A stretch of 64,000 nucleotides of DNA from Asticcacaulis aquaticus (GCF_028550415.1 NZ_JAQQKX010000014.1:42469-106468); one strand, 5' to 3'; positions 17,462 to 26,610 are shown, counted from the first letter of the stretch. Notes: a model not told the origin generated them from the sequence alone. Made by a program: numbers and translations.

Positions 17462-18003
17462 TAAGCCTTGAGTGCGCGGTCGAGAGCCGTGGTGAGGCGG
17501 ATGTCTTCGGCCGTTACGTCCGGGGAAAAGCGTTCGATGACCTTGCCACCGCGGCCGATGACGAATTTTTCGAAATTCCACAGCACTTCGCCCGCCGGGG
17601 TGGGCGGGAAGCCGTAGCCTGCGAATTTTTCCCGCATGATTTCGTCGCCGGTCGCTTTCGGGCGGGCCTCGGTCAGGGCCTTGTACAGGGGATGCTTGCC
17701 GTCCCCTGCGACGCTGATCTTGGCAAACAGGGGGAAGGTGACGTCGAAATTCGTAGAACAGAAGCTGGCGATTTCGGCTTCGGTGCCGGGTTCCTGCCCC
17801 ATGAAGTCGTTGGCGGGGAATCCTAAAATCTCAAGGCCTTCGCCTTGCCTTGCCCGATAAAGCGCTTCAAGGCCTTCGTATTGCGGCGTGAGGCCGCATT
17901 TCGACGCGACATTGACGACCAGCAACACCTTGCCCGTGAAATCCTTCAACGTAGCGTCCGATCCATCGATGCGGCGCAGGGGGATGTCGTAAAGATCGCT
18001 CAT
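17461..18003 (-). CDS. Glutathione peroxidase family protein (Cys type)
   Basis: The 180-residue protein starts at ATG 18003, eight bases after GGAG; a GTG at 18021 would add six residues. It has the thioredoxin-fold layout of the family: VVNVASKCGLTPQY with the peroxidatic Cys at 36, LGFPANDFMGQEPGT with the active-site Gln, and LWNFEKFVI with the Trp. It lacks selenocysteine and, like most bacterial members, probably reduces hydroperoxides with thioredoxin. No signal peptide is present, so it is cytoplasmic. It is a stand-alone gene. Confidence 0.93.
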   Translation of the reverse strand: MSDLYDIPLRRIDGSDATLKDFTGKVLLVVNVASKCGLTPQYEGLEALYRARQGEGLEILGFPANDFMGQEPGTEAEIASFCSTNFDVTFPLFAKISVAGDGKHPLYKALTEARPKATGDEIMREKFAGYGFPPTPAGEVLWNFEKFVIGRGGKVIERFSPDVTAEDIRLTTALDRALKA

Positions 18004-18052
18004 GGGGGCACTCCGTTTCACTCACCATAGAAGCGCGTCGCAGGGCGGGTCA

Positions 18053-18087
18053 ATAAAAAAGGGCCACCCGGAACGGTGGCCATTTTT
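18053..18087. terminator. Bidirectional terminator between the peroxidase and DUF4142-like genes
   Basis: A 7-bp stem (18062-18068 with 18075-18081) has an A run on its left and a T run on its right. It can therefore end the leftward gene at 18114 and also stop rightward transcription. Confidence 0.75.
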
Positions 18088-18113
18088 TAGAAAACAGTTT
18101 ATAAGACAGGATA

Positions 18114-18659
18114 TTAAACGATCTTTGGCGCAATATCTTCTGAAGGGGTTTTGGCGGCCCCGCCGGGGGCAAATTGCTCCAGATGGAAACGCAGATAGTT
18201 GCACATGGTCAGGGCGTAGATTTCCAGCCGGTCATGACTATGCCGATGGGAAAACTGTTCGCACAGGATGACGATTTCCATATAGATCTGGTTTTGCAGA
18301 CGAATATAGTCGAAATCGAAATCCGCGGCTTCGCAGAGTTGCAGGTCGTCGAGGCGTTTTTGCTGGGCGATATCGGGCGTATATTCCATGCTTTTGGGGG
18401 TGCCGCTGGCTTCGCAGGCGGTGAGGAGCGCCTCGTTCAGCCAGATATGGCCCTCCGCCATCTGACGGGCATAGGTCTGGATTTCCGGCTGGCGGCTACG
18501 CAGGCTGGCGGTCCGGTGGACCTGAATGGCCAGGCTGTTGAGACGCGACACGGCGGTGACGAAGGTTTCTGGCGTCAGGCGGCGGTGAAATAGATGGCCG
18601 GACGGGAAGGGGATGGCGGTGGCAATCAGATCGCTCAGGCGATGCGGGGACATATACAT
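18114..18659 (-). CDS. DUF4142-like helical protein
   Basis: ATG 18659 is preceded by GAAGGA at a good distance and gives 181 residues. The much longer upstream extension of the frame is not protein-like. The body is helical and matches the DUF4142 pattern: LNSLAIQVHRTASLRSRQPE, TYARQMAEGHIWLNEALL, LDDLQLCEAADFDFDYIRLQ and a late His-rich helix (SHRHSHDRLEIYA). DUF4142 proteins usually have ferritin-like four-helix folds and are often exported, but no clear signal peptide is seen here. Function is unknown; family assignment is by eye. Confidence 0.6.
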   Translation of the reverse strand: MYMSPHRLSDLIATAIPFPSGHLFHRRLTPETFVTAVSRLNSLAIQVHRTASLRSRQPEIQTYARQMAEGHIWLNEALLTACEASGTPKSMEYTPDIAQQKRLDDLQLCEAADFDFDYIRLQNQIYMEIVILCEQFSHRHSHDRLEIYALTMCNYLRFHLEQFAPGGAAKTPSEDIAPKIV

Positions 18660-18972
18660 GCGGTCTTGTCCTTCGGGGAAGGTTACTGACAGACTCGCTT
18701 CTGAAAAGACCCGACATTGCGGCAACCGCAACGCTTTACCATCATGATTGCCCTTCTTATGCAGTGGCCTGAGGGCGGGACCTGTCACGAAAATCCCATG
18801 TCTTTCTGGCGAAAGCAGGGCCGGACTGTGTTCAATTGTAAGGGAATTTATCCAATCGCGACGCAAGGGCGCGGGCAATGGCTTCGATTGCCATAATAGG
18901 GCTAGGCTGATCCGCGTAAGGATAAAATATATGGCCAGAGAGTCGCTTATAAGGAAATCGCAAAGGTAGTGC

Positions 18973-18989
18973 TCGCACAATCTGTGCGA
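18973..18989. promoter_or_regulatory. Perfect palindrome, operator candidate for the GH2 gene
   Basis: TCGCACA-ATC-TGTGCGA is a perfect inverted repeat, framed by further symmetric bases (CTCGC before, GCGAG after). It lies about 175 bases upstream of the GH2 start. The binding protein is unknown. Confidence 0.4.
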
Positions 18990-19069
18990 TATTGATCGCG
19001 AGGTTGAAATCTTTGGAACTGACGCAAACGATTGAACACGAGCGGGCGCGCAATTTCGACTGAATATGA

Positions 19070-19099
19070 TTGAATTGGTTGGCCCTTGCGCGCTATAGA
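19070..19099 (+). promoter_or_regulatory. Possible sigma-70-type promoter of the GH2 gene
   Basis: TTGAAT (19070-19075) and TATAGA (19094-19099) are separated by 18 bases and lie about 65 bases before the GH2 ATG. This fits a moderate housekeeping promoter but is not proven. Confidence 0.3.
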
Positions 19100-19162
19100 G
19101 TGAAAATAGATCGACCAATGGGCCGCCACCCATCGCCAACAAAAAATAACCGGAGACGCTCC

Positions 19163-21049
19163 ATGCCCCTTTTGTCCCGTCTGATCGCGGCTGTGATCGG
19201 CCTGTGTCTGATGTCGGCCGCGCCGGTAATGGCACAAAACGCGGCGTCGGACCTGCGACCGAAATACCTGCTGACAGGCGCGATCGACCGGGAAAATGAC
19301 GACCTGTCGGGGCAGTGGACCTATTCGAAGGATCTCTACCGGACGGGCCTGACCGACATCAATGGTTGGGTCGCCAAATCGCGCATGCAGCGCTATCGCG
19401 ACCTCGACGTGGCGGCCGAAGAGGCGAAAGGCGGCGCGACCTTCTTCGAATTCGACATGGACCGCGGACCGCAGATGTCCATCCCCGGCGCATGGAATGC
19501 CGCGGAACCGGAACTGCGCTATTATGACGGCCTGATCTGGTTCCAGCGCAAGTTCACGCCCAAAGCGCTGAGCGGCAAACGCGCGTTCCTCCGTTTCGAG
19601 GCCGTCAATTATCGCGCCTATATCTATCTGAACGGCAAGGAAATCGGCCGCCACGAGGGCGGTTTTACGCCGTTCGTGTTCGAAGTGACCGACGCGTTGA
19701 AAGCGGGTGAGAACCGCCTGACGGTCGGCGTCGATTCGAAACACGACGGCAAGACGATCCCGACCGAGATCACCGACTGGGACCTCTATGGTGGCATCAC
19801 GCGCCCGGTGCGTCTGATCTATACGCCGCAAACCTTTGTCGACGATGCGACCGCGACCCTGACGACGCAGGGCCGCATCACGGGCAGTGTGCAATTGAAC
19901 GGGGCGAATGCCGCCGGTCAGGCCGTGACCTTCGCGGTCGCCGGTGCCGGGATCAAGGTCAGCGCCACGACCGACGCCACGGGCTATGCGGCCTTTGACG
20001 TCAAGGCGCCCAAGGGGCTGAAGTTGTGGTCGCCGGAAAGCCCGACGCTTTACGATGTCACCTTCTCCGCCGCCGGGGATACGCTGAAGGACCGGATGGG
20101 TTTCCGCACGATTGCGGTGAAGGGCGAGCAGATACTGCTCAATGGCAAGCCGATCTTCCTGCGCGGCATTTCGCTGCATGAGGAGGAGTTCGGCACCAAT
20201 CCGGCACGACGCATCACGCCTCAGGCGGCGCGCGCGCTGCTGAGCGAGATCAAATACGGCCTGCACGGCAACTATGTCCGCCTGTCGCACTATCCGCATT
20301 CGGAGGTGACCGTGCGCCTGGCCGATGAGATGGGGCTTCTGGTGTGGAGCGAAATCCCCGTGTACTGGACGGTGGACTGGGAAAACCCGGAGGCTCTGGC
20401 CAAGGTCAAGCATATGCAGGCCGAAACCATCTATCGCGACCGCAACCGCGCCTCGGTCATCCTGTGGAGCGTCGGCAACGAGACGCCGATTTCCGAACCG
20501 CGCACCAAATTCCATAACGCCATGGCCGACAATGCCCGTGCGCTCGATCCGACGCGTCTGATTTCGGCAGCGCTGCTGGTCGAACGCAAGACCATAGACG
20601 GCCACGTGGTGATCGCCATCGACGACCCGCTGGTCGACAAGCTCGACGTCATGGCCGTCAATACCTATGCCGGCTGGTACGGTGACGACAAGCTGGATGC
20701 CCTGCCGGACATGCGCTGGACCGCACCGCAAAAGAAGCCGATCGTCCTGTCGGAATTCGGTGCCGATGCGCTGGCCGGGTATCACGCGGTGGGCGAACCG
20801 AAGAAGTTCAGCGAGGAGTATCAGGCGGAATATTACCGCAAGACGCTGGAGATGGCCGACAAGATTCCGGGGCTGCAGGGGATGTCGCCGTGGATTCTGA
20901 AGGACTTCCAGTCGCCGCGCCGCGAACATCCGATCTATCAGAACGGCTGGAACCGCAAGGGTTTGCTGTCGGAAACCGGCGAGCACAAGCTGGCCTTCGA
21001 GGTGCTGGCCGACTACTATGTTCGCAAGGCGGCCGACACCGCAAAATAG
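19163..21049 (+). CDS. Glycoside hydrolase family 2 (beta-glucuronidase/beta-galactosidase-like), exported
   Basis: The 628-residue protein starts at ATG 19163 after CGGAG. A signal peptide (LIAAVIGLCLMSAAPVMAQ) is followed by the GH2 sugar-binding jelly roll (about 50-215: IPGAWN, YYDGLIWFQRKF, YIYLNGKEIGRHEGGFTPF), the immunoglobulin-like domain (about 220-325) and the TIM barrel. The barrel includes FLRGISLHEEE, NYVRLSHYPHSEVTVRLADE, the acid/base Glu in WSVGNE and the nucleophile Glu in LSEFGADA. This wording is closest to beta-glucuronidase-like GH2 enzymes, though exact substrate cannot be read. Being periplasmic, it may trim sugars from plant glycans, consistent with the nearby pectin genes. 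An S9 peptidase gene follows 73 bases later. Confidence 0.9.
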   Translation: MPLLSRLIAAVIGLCLMSAAPVMAQNAASDLRPKYLLTGAIDRENDDLSGQWTYSKDLYRTGLTDINGWVAKSRMQRYRDLDVAAEEAKGGATFFEFDMDRGPQMSIPGAWNAAEPELRYYDGLIWFQRKFTPKALSGKRAFLRFEAVNYRAYIYLNGKEIGRHEGGFTPFVFEVTDALKAGENRLTVGVDSKHDGKTIPTEITDWDLYGGITRPVRLIYTPQTFVDDATATLTTQGRITGSVQLNGANAAGQAVTFAVAGAGIKVSATTDATGYAAFDVKAPKGLKLWSPESPTLYDVTFSAAGDTLKDRMGFRTIAVKGEQILLNGKPIFLRGISLHEEEFGTNPARRITPQAARALLSEIKYGLHGNYVRLSHYPHSEVTVRLADEMGLLVWSEIPVYWTVDWENPEALAKVKHMQAETIYRDRNRASVILWSVGNETPISEPRTKFHNAMADNARALDPTRLISAALLVERKTIDGHVVIAIDDPLVDKLDVMAVNTYAGWYGDDKLDALPDMRWTAPQKKPIVLSEFGADALAGYHAVGEPKKFSEEYQAEYYRKTLEMADKIPGLQGMSPWILKDFQSPRREHPIYQNGWNRKGLLSETGEHKLAFEVLADYYVRKAADTAK

Positions 21050-21122
21050 TTGCGGAAAATTTAGTATCAAAGGCGACAGGATCGTGATTTAGTTTCCGCA
21101 ATTTCATGCTGGGAGCTGAATC

Positions 21123-23048
21123 ATGCGCAAATCAATGGCCTTGCTGGCCCTGTCCGTAGGCGTATCTCTGTTGCCGATGTCGGCCTTTGCCGACGCGGAG
21201 AAGCCCGCCAATCTGATCGCCGACGGTATCCCGGCGGTGCCGGACGCCATGGTTGCAGCGACGCGGCCCTATATGGAGTTTCGCACGGCGGGCTTCCGCG
21301 GCTGGAATCCGGTCGACAAGTCGATGTTGATCTCGACGCGCTTCGGCAATGTCGCGCAGCTTCATGTCGTGAAAATGCCGATGGGGGCGCGCACCCAGAT
21401 TTCATTCGAGGCCGAACCGGTCGGCGGTAGCTGGTCGCCGCAGGGCGACGTGCTGCTGGTCTCGAAGGATACCGGCGGCAGCGAGTTCTTTCAGCTCTAT
21501 ACGCTGAAAGACGGCAAGCTGACGCTTCTGACCGATGGCAAGAGCCGCAACGGTTTTCAGGGCTTCTCGAAGGACGGTGAACTGATCGCTTACAGCTCGA
21601 CGCGCCGCAACGGCACCGACAACGACCTTTACGTGATGAACCCGCGCGCCCCGAAGACCGACAGAATGGTCGCCGAGGTCAAGGGCGGTGGCTGGGGCTT
21701 TGCCGACTTCGCGCCGGACAAAAAGACCGCGGTCATCGCGGAATATGTGTCGGTGACCAAGTCGAACCTGTACCTGCTCGACCTCGCCACGGGCCAGAAG
21801 ACGCCGATCGGCGACCATAAGAAAGACATCGCCTATGGTGGCGCGACCTTTGCGCCGGACGGCACGTTGTGGGTGACGTCCGACGAAGGTTCGGACTTCC
21901 AGCGCCTGGGGACGCTCGACATCAAGACCGGCAAGTTCACGCCGAAGTCGCCGGAGCCGAAATGGGATGTCGACAGCTTCGATATTTCCGACGACGGATC
22001 GATGATTGCTTATTCTGTCAATGAGGCGGGCGTGACGCGCCTGCGTCTGCTCGATCCGAAGACGGGCAAATCGACCCCTGTCACCGGCCTGCCGGACGGC
22101 ACCATCGGCGGTTTCGACTTCGCGCCGTGGGGCGAGATCGGCCTGACGCTCGCCTCGGCCAAGGCGGCGTCGGACGCCTATTCCGTCGATCCGAAGACCA
22201 TGACGGTCAAGCGCTGGACGCAGTCCGAAACCGGTGGGCTGGACCCCAATGTCAATGCCGAGCCGCAATTCGTCGAGGTGACCTCGTTTGACAAGGAAAA
22301 GGTGTCGGGCTTCCTCTATCGCCCCGATCCGAAGAAGTTCCCCGGCAAGCGCCCGTTGATCGTCAATATCCACGGCGGTCCGGAAGGGCAATCGACGACG
22401 GGCTTCCTCGGTCGCACCAACTATCTGGTCAACGAACTGGGTATCGCCGTCTTCTATCCGAACGTGCGCGGCTCGACCGGCTTCGGCAAGCGCTTCGTGT
22501 CGCTCGATAACGGGCCGTTTCTGCGCGAAAACTCGGTCAAGGATATAGGGGCCTTCCTCGACGTGCTGGATAAGGACGCCGGCGTCGACGCCTCGAAGAT
22601 CGCCGTGACCGGCGGGTCTTACGGCGGCTATATGTGCTACGCGGTCGCCATCCGTTACGGCGCGCGGCTGAAAGGCGCCAATTGCGTGGTGGCGATTTCC
22701 AACTTCGTCACCTTCCTTGAAAACACCCAGAGCTATCGCCGCGACCTGCGCCGCGTCGAATACGGCGACGAGCGCGACCCGAAGCAAAAGGCCAAGCTGC
22801 TGGAAATCTCACCGATGACCAGTGTGGCGAAACTCAACATCCCGCTGATGGTGGTGACGGGGGCCAATGATCCGCGCGTGCCGCAATCCGAAGCCGATCA
22901 GATGGTGGCTGCCGTCCGCGCCAAGGGCGGCATGGCCTGGCATCTGGTCGGTAAGGATGAGGGCCACGGCTTCGCCAAGAAAGCCAATCAGGACTATCAG
23001 TTCTGGGCGAGTTTGATCTTCTGGGAAAAGACCTTGTTGGGGGAGTGA
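21123..23048 (+). CDS. S9-family serine peptidase (dipeptidyl aminopeptidase / acylaminoacyl-peptidase type), exported
   Basis: The 641-residue protein starts at ATG 21123 after GGGAG. A signal peptide (LLALSVGVSLLPMSAFADA) is followed by a beta-propeller with WD40/TolB-like repeats (SWSPQGDVLLVS, FSKDGELIAYSS, FAPDGTLWVTSDE, SDDGSMIAYSVNE). The alpha/beta-hydrolase domain begins near residue 410 (PLIVNIHGGPEGQ, NVRGSTGFGKRF). The catalytic triad is readable: Ser in GGSYGGY, Asp in TGANDPRVP and His in DEGHGF. It should release short peptides or acylated amino acids in the periplasm. It lies just downstream of GH2 on the same strand and may be co-transcribed. A palindromic dispersed repeat follows. 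Confidence 0.93.
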   Translation: MRKSMALLALSVGVSLLPMSAFADAEKPANLIADGIPAVPDAMVAATRPYMEFRTAGFRGWNPVDKSMLISTRFGNVAQLHVVKMPMGARTQISFEAEPVGGSWSPQGDVLLVSKDTGGSEFFQLYTLKDGKLTLLTDGKSRNGFQGFSKDGELIAYSSTRRNGTDNDLYVMNPRAPKTDRMVAEVKGGGWGFADFAPDKKTAVIAEYVSVTKSNLYLLDLATGQKTPIGDHKKDIAYGGATFAPDGTLWVTSDEGSDFQRLGTLDIKTGKFTPKSPEPKWDVDSFDISDDGSMIAYSVNEAGVTRLRLLDPKTGKSTPVTGLPDGTIGGFDFAPWGEIGLTLASAKAASDAYSVDPKTMTVKRWTQSETGGLDPNVNAEPQFVEVTSFDKEKVSGFLYRPDPKKFPGKRPLIVNIHGGPEGQSTTGFLGRTNYLVNELGIAVFYPNVRGSTGFGKRFVSLDNGPFLRENSVKDIGAFLDVLDKDAGVDASKIAVTGGSYGGYMCYAVAIRYGARLKGANCVVAISNFVTFLENTQSYRRDLRRVEYGDERDPKQKAKLLEISPMTSVAKLNIPLMVVTGANDPRVPQSEADQMVAAVRAKGGMAWHLVGKDEGHGFAKKANQDYQFWASLIFWEKTLLGE

Positions 23049-23056
23049 CCCTTTTC

Positions 23057-23229
23057 TACTCCTCCCTGGCTTTGCCGGGGAGGGGGACCATTGGCGGAGT
23101 CAATGGTGGTGGGGTATCTTACTGAGGTTCCGTATCCGCTATCATAAGTAAGCAAGAACCCCCACCACCACATCTCACCGCTTCGCGGCTCGTGCGGTCC
23201 CCCTCCCCAGTAAACTGGGGAGGTATAAG
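23057..23229. repeat. Dispersed nested palindromic repeat, copy 1
   Basis: A non-coding element of about 170 bases between convergent genes is built of nested complementary arms: CCTCCC with GGGAGG at the ends, GGGGGACC with GGTCCCCC inside, and GGTGGTGGGG with CCCCCACCACC further in. The core contains AAGTAAGCAAGA. The same arms and core recur at 40093-40314 after gatB. This looks like a REP/BIME-type or MITE-like repeat that can fold into a long hairpin. Confidence 0.8.
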
Positions 23230-23232
23230 AAG

Positions 23233-24321
23233 TTAAAACAGCCCCTTCTTCCTGAGCTTTTGCAATTCCGCCAGCACGGCGGCTTCGCCCTGCGTGCTGA
23301 GCAGCGCCTGAATGCGGTCGCCACCGAGTTCACTCATGGCGACGTGACGGTACTTCATCAGGTAATTCCCCGCTGCGGGGTCATAGCCGAACTGCGGGGC
23401 CAGCTTTTTCAGTACGTCGTCAGCGGCCGTCGAAACCGTGTGCGAATGGCGGTAGTTGTCGTCCGACGCCGTGTGGATCAGGCATTCGCGCCAGATGCCG
23501 CTTTCCCCCGTCAGGCCGGTACTCCAGTTCACATCGAGACCCTTGTCAGTCTGGCGCAGATACCCCGCCTTGACCGGATCGACGCGGGCGATGATCGCGG
23601 CGGCCTCCAGCCAGACGACGAACTTCGGCGCGTCCTCACCCAAAGGCGCGGCATGGGCGCAGGCCTGAGTAATGACCAGACGCGGCGATAGCCCGCGCGC
23701 CATGGTCTCGGCGATGCCAAGGATGTGGTGCGAGCCCGTGGCCGCTGGGCCGCCGATACGCAACTCACTGAGCAGCGTCCCGTCGGGCTTCCACTGAAAG
23801 ACCATGATCTTGGCCCAGTCGTGCCAGATCGCCGCCGCCGAGACGAGGTCGCCATCGACCGGCACATCGCCCGCCCTGGCGTAGCGCTTCGACAGGTCGG
23901 CCCCGATGCGCTGGTTGAGCAATTCGTGTTCCGGCAGGCCGCCCGGCCAGCCGTGGTGCGAATAGAGCGTGCCACCCGGCGTCGCCGCGAACGACTGCGG
24001 CGAGGTGGGACAGGCGGTGCCGTCGCCGTTCAGCGGTGGAAATACTCCGGTCATGGTCGCGGTGCTGGTGTCGGCGACAAAACCCCGTGCCGCCAGTTGC
24101 CCGAGGATCGCGGCCTTGTCGGCGTCGCTGAGATTGGCGCGATGGCGGATACAGGTGCCGGGTGTCAGGGCATCGACGGTCGGCGTGCGGATCGCCGGAT
24201 CTTTCAGGCCCTTTGCGGTCGCCTGAAGGGCCTTGTAATCGTCCAGCAAACGCTGAGAGACCTGCGGTTCGGCATTCGCTGCGCCCGCCAAAAGGATCAG
24301 GCTAAAGGGCAGGGCTTTCAT
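23233..24321 (-). CDS. Exported protein with HD-type metal-dependent phosphohydrolase-like residues
   Basis: The 362-residue protein starts at ATG 24321, overlapping the stop of the DUF72 gene by four bases (ATGA), so the two form an operon. A signal peptide (LPFSLILLAGAANAE) is visible. Spacing of His and Asp residues recalls an HD domain: PEHELLNQR, IWHDWAKI, GSHHILGIAET, ACAHAAP and ARVDP, in the order H...HD...H...H...D. HD domains hydrolyse phosphate esters with bound metals, but exported ones are unusual and the family could not be named. Three or four Cys (GTCIRH, TACPTS, TQACAH, WRECLIH) may form disulfides. Substrate unknown. Confidence 0.6.
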   Translation of the reverse strand: MKALPFSLILLAGAANAEPQVSQRLLDDYKALQATAKGLKDPAIRTPTVDALTPGTCIRHRANLSDADKAAILGQLAARGFVADTSTATMTGVFPPLNGDGTACPTSPQSFAATPGGTLYSHHGWPGGLPEHELLNQRIGADLSKRYARAGDVPVDGDLVSAAAIWHDWAKIMVFQWKPDGTLLSELRIGGPAATGSHHILGIAETMARGLSPRLVITQACAHAAPLGEDAPKFVVWLEAAAIIARVDPVKAGYLRQTDKGLDVNWSTGLTGESGIWRECLIHTASDDNYRHSHTVSTAADDVLKKLAPQFGYDPAAGNYLMKYRHVAMSELGGDRIQALLSTQGEAAVLAELQKLRKKGLF

Positions 24322-25106
24322 TTCAGTTTCCCGATCAATGCCTTGGCGGCGTGCGGGTTTTTCACCTTGTCGCCGCTGATCACATAGGCAAACACATCGC
24401 GCGGCTTGCCGTCACCACGGTGTCCGACGCAGGCAATGTCCTCCGGCACCTTGCCGTGAGCGATCGTCTTCAATCGCGTCGTCCATTCATCGAGCGCCGC
24501 CTCAGAATAGCCGATGGGTTCCTTTTCCTCGGTGCCCAGCAGCCGCATATAGACGAAGCTATCGGAGGTCTGGTCGCCGATCTGCGGGAAGTCCTCGTCG
24601 AAGGCGTTGACCACGGCGACGTTGTAATGCCGCGCCATGTCGATGAATTCTGCGTTCTGAAAGGTTGGGCTGCGCACCTCGACCGCATGACGCAGGGCCA
24701 CGCCGTCGTGCGATTTCGGCAGCAGTTTCAGGAAGGCTTCGAAATCCTCGGCATCGTACTTTTTCGTCGCCATGAACTGCCAGTTGAACGGCCCCAGCTT
24801 GTCCTTCAACTCGGTGACGCCCGACCCGATGAACTTCTCGATCGACTCGCCCGCTTCGGCCAGTACCCGGCGGTTGGTCGTATAGCGCGAGCCCTTGACG
24901 CAGAAGACGAAACCGTCCGGCGTATCGTCGCGCCACTTGGCGAAGGTTTCCGGCTTTTGCGTGCCGTAATAGGTCGAGTTGATCTCGATCGAGGTCAGTT
25001 GCCGGCTGGCATATTCCAGCTCTTTCTTCTGAGACAGGCCGTCCGGATAGAAGGTGCCGCGCCAGGGTTCGAAATTCCAGCCGCCGATGCCGATATAGAT
25101 GCTCAT
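24318..25106 (-). CDS. DUF72 (YecE-like) domain protein
   Basis: The 262-residue protein is a typical full-length DUF72 member: IGIGGWNFEPWRGTFYP at the start, SIEINSTYYGTQKPETFAKW, FCVKGSRYTTNRRVL, GPFNWQFMATKK and a late FVYMRLLGT segment. The fold is a TIM barrel; biochemical function of the family is not established. No signal peptide is present, so it is cytoplasmic. It is the first gene of a two-gene unit with the HD-like exported protein. Confidence 0.9.
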   Translation of the reverse strand: MSIYIGIGGWNFEPWRGTFYPDGLSQKKELEYASRQLTSIEINSTYYGTQKPETFAKWRDDTPDGFVFCVKGSRYTTNRRVLAEAGESIEKFIGSGVTELKDKLGPFNWQFMATKKYDAEDFEAFLKLLPKSHDGVALRHAVEVRSPTFQNAEFIDMARHYNVAVVNAFDEDFPQIGDQTSDSFVYMRLLGTEEKEPIGYSEAALDEWTTRLKTIAHGKVPEDIACVGHRGDGKPRDVFAYVISGDKVKNPHAAKALIGKLK

Positions 25107-25237
25107 GAGGTGCCTCCGTTTGCCGCACTGAACGCCAAAGCGAGCTAAGCGTCGAGTGAAAAAGTCATGACGGCTGAAATTGACAACAAGCGTCAGCAGG
25201 GCGTGGACGTGGACGGTCCGCCGCGATAAAACGGCGC

Positions 25238-25900
25238 ATGAGCGATCTTAAGACCTTCCTCGACTGGCAATCCCGGCGCACCGAACTGTCCGCCGAAGTT
25301 ATGGCGGGTCTTCAGGCCGCTCGCCCGATCCGGTTGGATACAGAAGGGCTGGGCGCCGAAGGTTGGGGCAGTGATATTCCATCGGGCTGGGCCGTCGTGC
25401 CGGGGGAACCGCTGCGTATGGGCGGTTACGACGAAGATCGCGGCATCTACGACAGCGACGTCTTTGCCGGGGACGGCGGGGAGCGGCGGACCGTGCATCT
25501 GGGGATCGATATCTTTGCCCCCGCCGCAAGCGCGGTGTTTGCGCCGGTCCACGGTCGCGTCCATTCCTTTCAGAACAATGACAACCTGAAGGACTACGGC
25601 CCGACGATCATTCTTGAACACGCGCCGGAGCCGGAGGTGATCTTCTGGACGCTCTACGGACATCTGAGCCGCGACAGTCTCGACGATCTCTATATCGGCA
25701 AAGAGTTCGCGCAGGGCGACCGTCTGGCGGCACTGGGTGAGGCCGACGTCAATGGCGGCTGGTCGCCGCATCTGCATTTTCAGCTGATCCTCGATATCGG
25801 CGATAAGGTCGGCGATTTTCCCGGCGTATTTAAACGCTCAGAGCGTGAGCGGTGGAAGACAATCTGCCCTGATCCGCGTCCATTCTTAGGTATGGCATGA
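25238..25900 (+). CDS. M23 (LytM-like) metallopeptidase domain protein
   Basis: The 220-residue protein contains the M23 signature: HLGIDIFAPAASAVFAPVHG with the first zinc ligands His and Asp, YGHLS, and HLHFQL with the catalytic and last ligand histidines. M23 enzymes cut peptidoglycan cross-links, but this protein has no signal peptide and a long N-terminal lead (1-85), so another role is possible. In some bacteria a similar domain is fused to an aminotransferase. The stop overlaps the start of the pseudouridine synthase gene by four bases (ATGA). Confidence 0.82.
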   Translation: MSDLKTFLDWQSRRTELSAEVMAGLQAARPIRLDTEGLGAEGWGSDIPSGWAVVPGEPLRMGGYDEDRGIYDSDVFAGDGGERRTVHLGIDIFAPAASAVFAPVHGRVHSFQNNDNLKDYGPTIILEHAPEPEVIFWTLYGHLSRDSLDDLYIGKEFAQGDRLAALGEADVNGGWSPHLHFQLILDIGDKVGDFPGVFKRSERERWKTICPDPRPFLGMA

Positions 25901-26514
25901 CTCCTCTGTACCAGGACGAAGCCCTGCTGGTGTTCGACAAGCCAGCGGGGCTGCTGAGCGTCCCCGGACGTTTGCCGGAAAACAAGGACTCGCTGGCCCT
26001 GCGCGTTCAGGCGATATGGCCTGACGCCCTGATCGTGCATCGGCTCGACATGGCGACGTCGGGCCTGATTGTCATGGCGCGCGGCCCGGAGGCGCATCGC
26101 ACCCTGTCCATCGCCTTTGCCGAGCGCCGGGTGCATAAGCGCTACGTGGCGGTGGTGGCAGGGCAGGTGAGGGATGACGCTGGCGAAGTCGATCTGCCGC
26201 TGATCACCGACTGGCCCAACCGCCCGAAGCAGATGATCGATCATGACATCGGCAAGCCGTCCCTGACGCGTTATCGGGTCATTGAGCGCGCCACGGATCG
26301 CACGCGGGTCGAACTGGAGCCGGTCACGGGGCGGTCGCATCAGTTGCGCGTCCATATGATGGCCCTGGGGCATCCGATTATCGGCGACGTTTTCTATGCG
26401 CCGCCGGAGGTTCAGGCCCTGAGCTCGCGCCTGTTGCTTCACGCGGAACGGCTTGAGCTGCCGCACCCGGTGAGCGGCGAAGCTCTGCATTTCGAAGCGC
26501 CTGCCGCCTTCTGA
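25897..26514 (+). CDS. RluA-family pseudouridine synthase
   Basis: The 205-residue protein has the RluA core: VFDKPAGLLSVPGR, the catalytic Asp motif HRLDMATSGLIVMAR, KRYVAVVAG and the RTRVELEPVTGRSHQLRVHM segment, ending in LLLHAERLELPHP. It lacks the N-terminal S4 domain of RluC/RluD, so it resembles RluA, which modifies 23S rRNA U746 and tRNA U32. The exact target cannot be read from sequence. It is translationally coupled to the M23 gene by a four-base overlap. Confidence 0.92.
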   Translation: MTPLYQDEALLVFDKPAGLLSVPGRLPENKDSLALRVQAIWPDALIVHRLDMATSGLIVMARGPEAHRTLSIAFAERRVHKRYVAVVAGQVRDDAGEVDLPLITDWPNRPKQMIDHDIGKPSLTRYRVIERATDRTRVELEPVTGRSHQLRVHMMALGHPIIGDVFYAPPEVQALSSRLLLHAERLELPHPVSGEALHFEAPAAF

Positions 26515-26610
26515 TTTTTTACGCGCTCTTTATGCGAAGCGGCCCCCTGGCGGATGGGATCGCAACCTCAGCCATGGTCAAGTGGCCTCAACAGACGAGA
26601 TGAGGTTGCC

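Larger units (their letters stand above)
18660..19162. other. Divergent intergenic region with operator-like palindrome
   Basis: About 500 bases between the leftward DUF4142-like gene and the rightward GH2 gene. It contains the perfect 7-3-7 inverted repeat at 18973-18989 and a possible promoter at 19070-19099. No other gene is supported. Confidence 0.5.

Noticed and set aside
18660..19235. Long N-terminal extension of the DUF4142-like frame
   Set aside because: The added 190 residues have no protein-like pattern, run into the GH2 start, and a good ribosome site marks ATG 18659.
18947..21070. 707-codon frame antisense to the GH2 gene
   Set aside because: It is a shadow of a well-supported gene with the typical Arg/Gly/Val-rich artefact composition.
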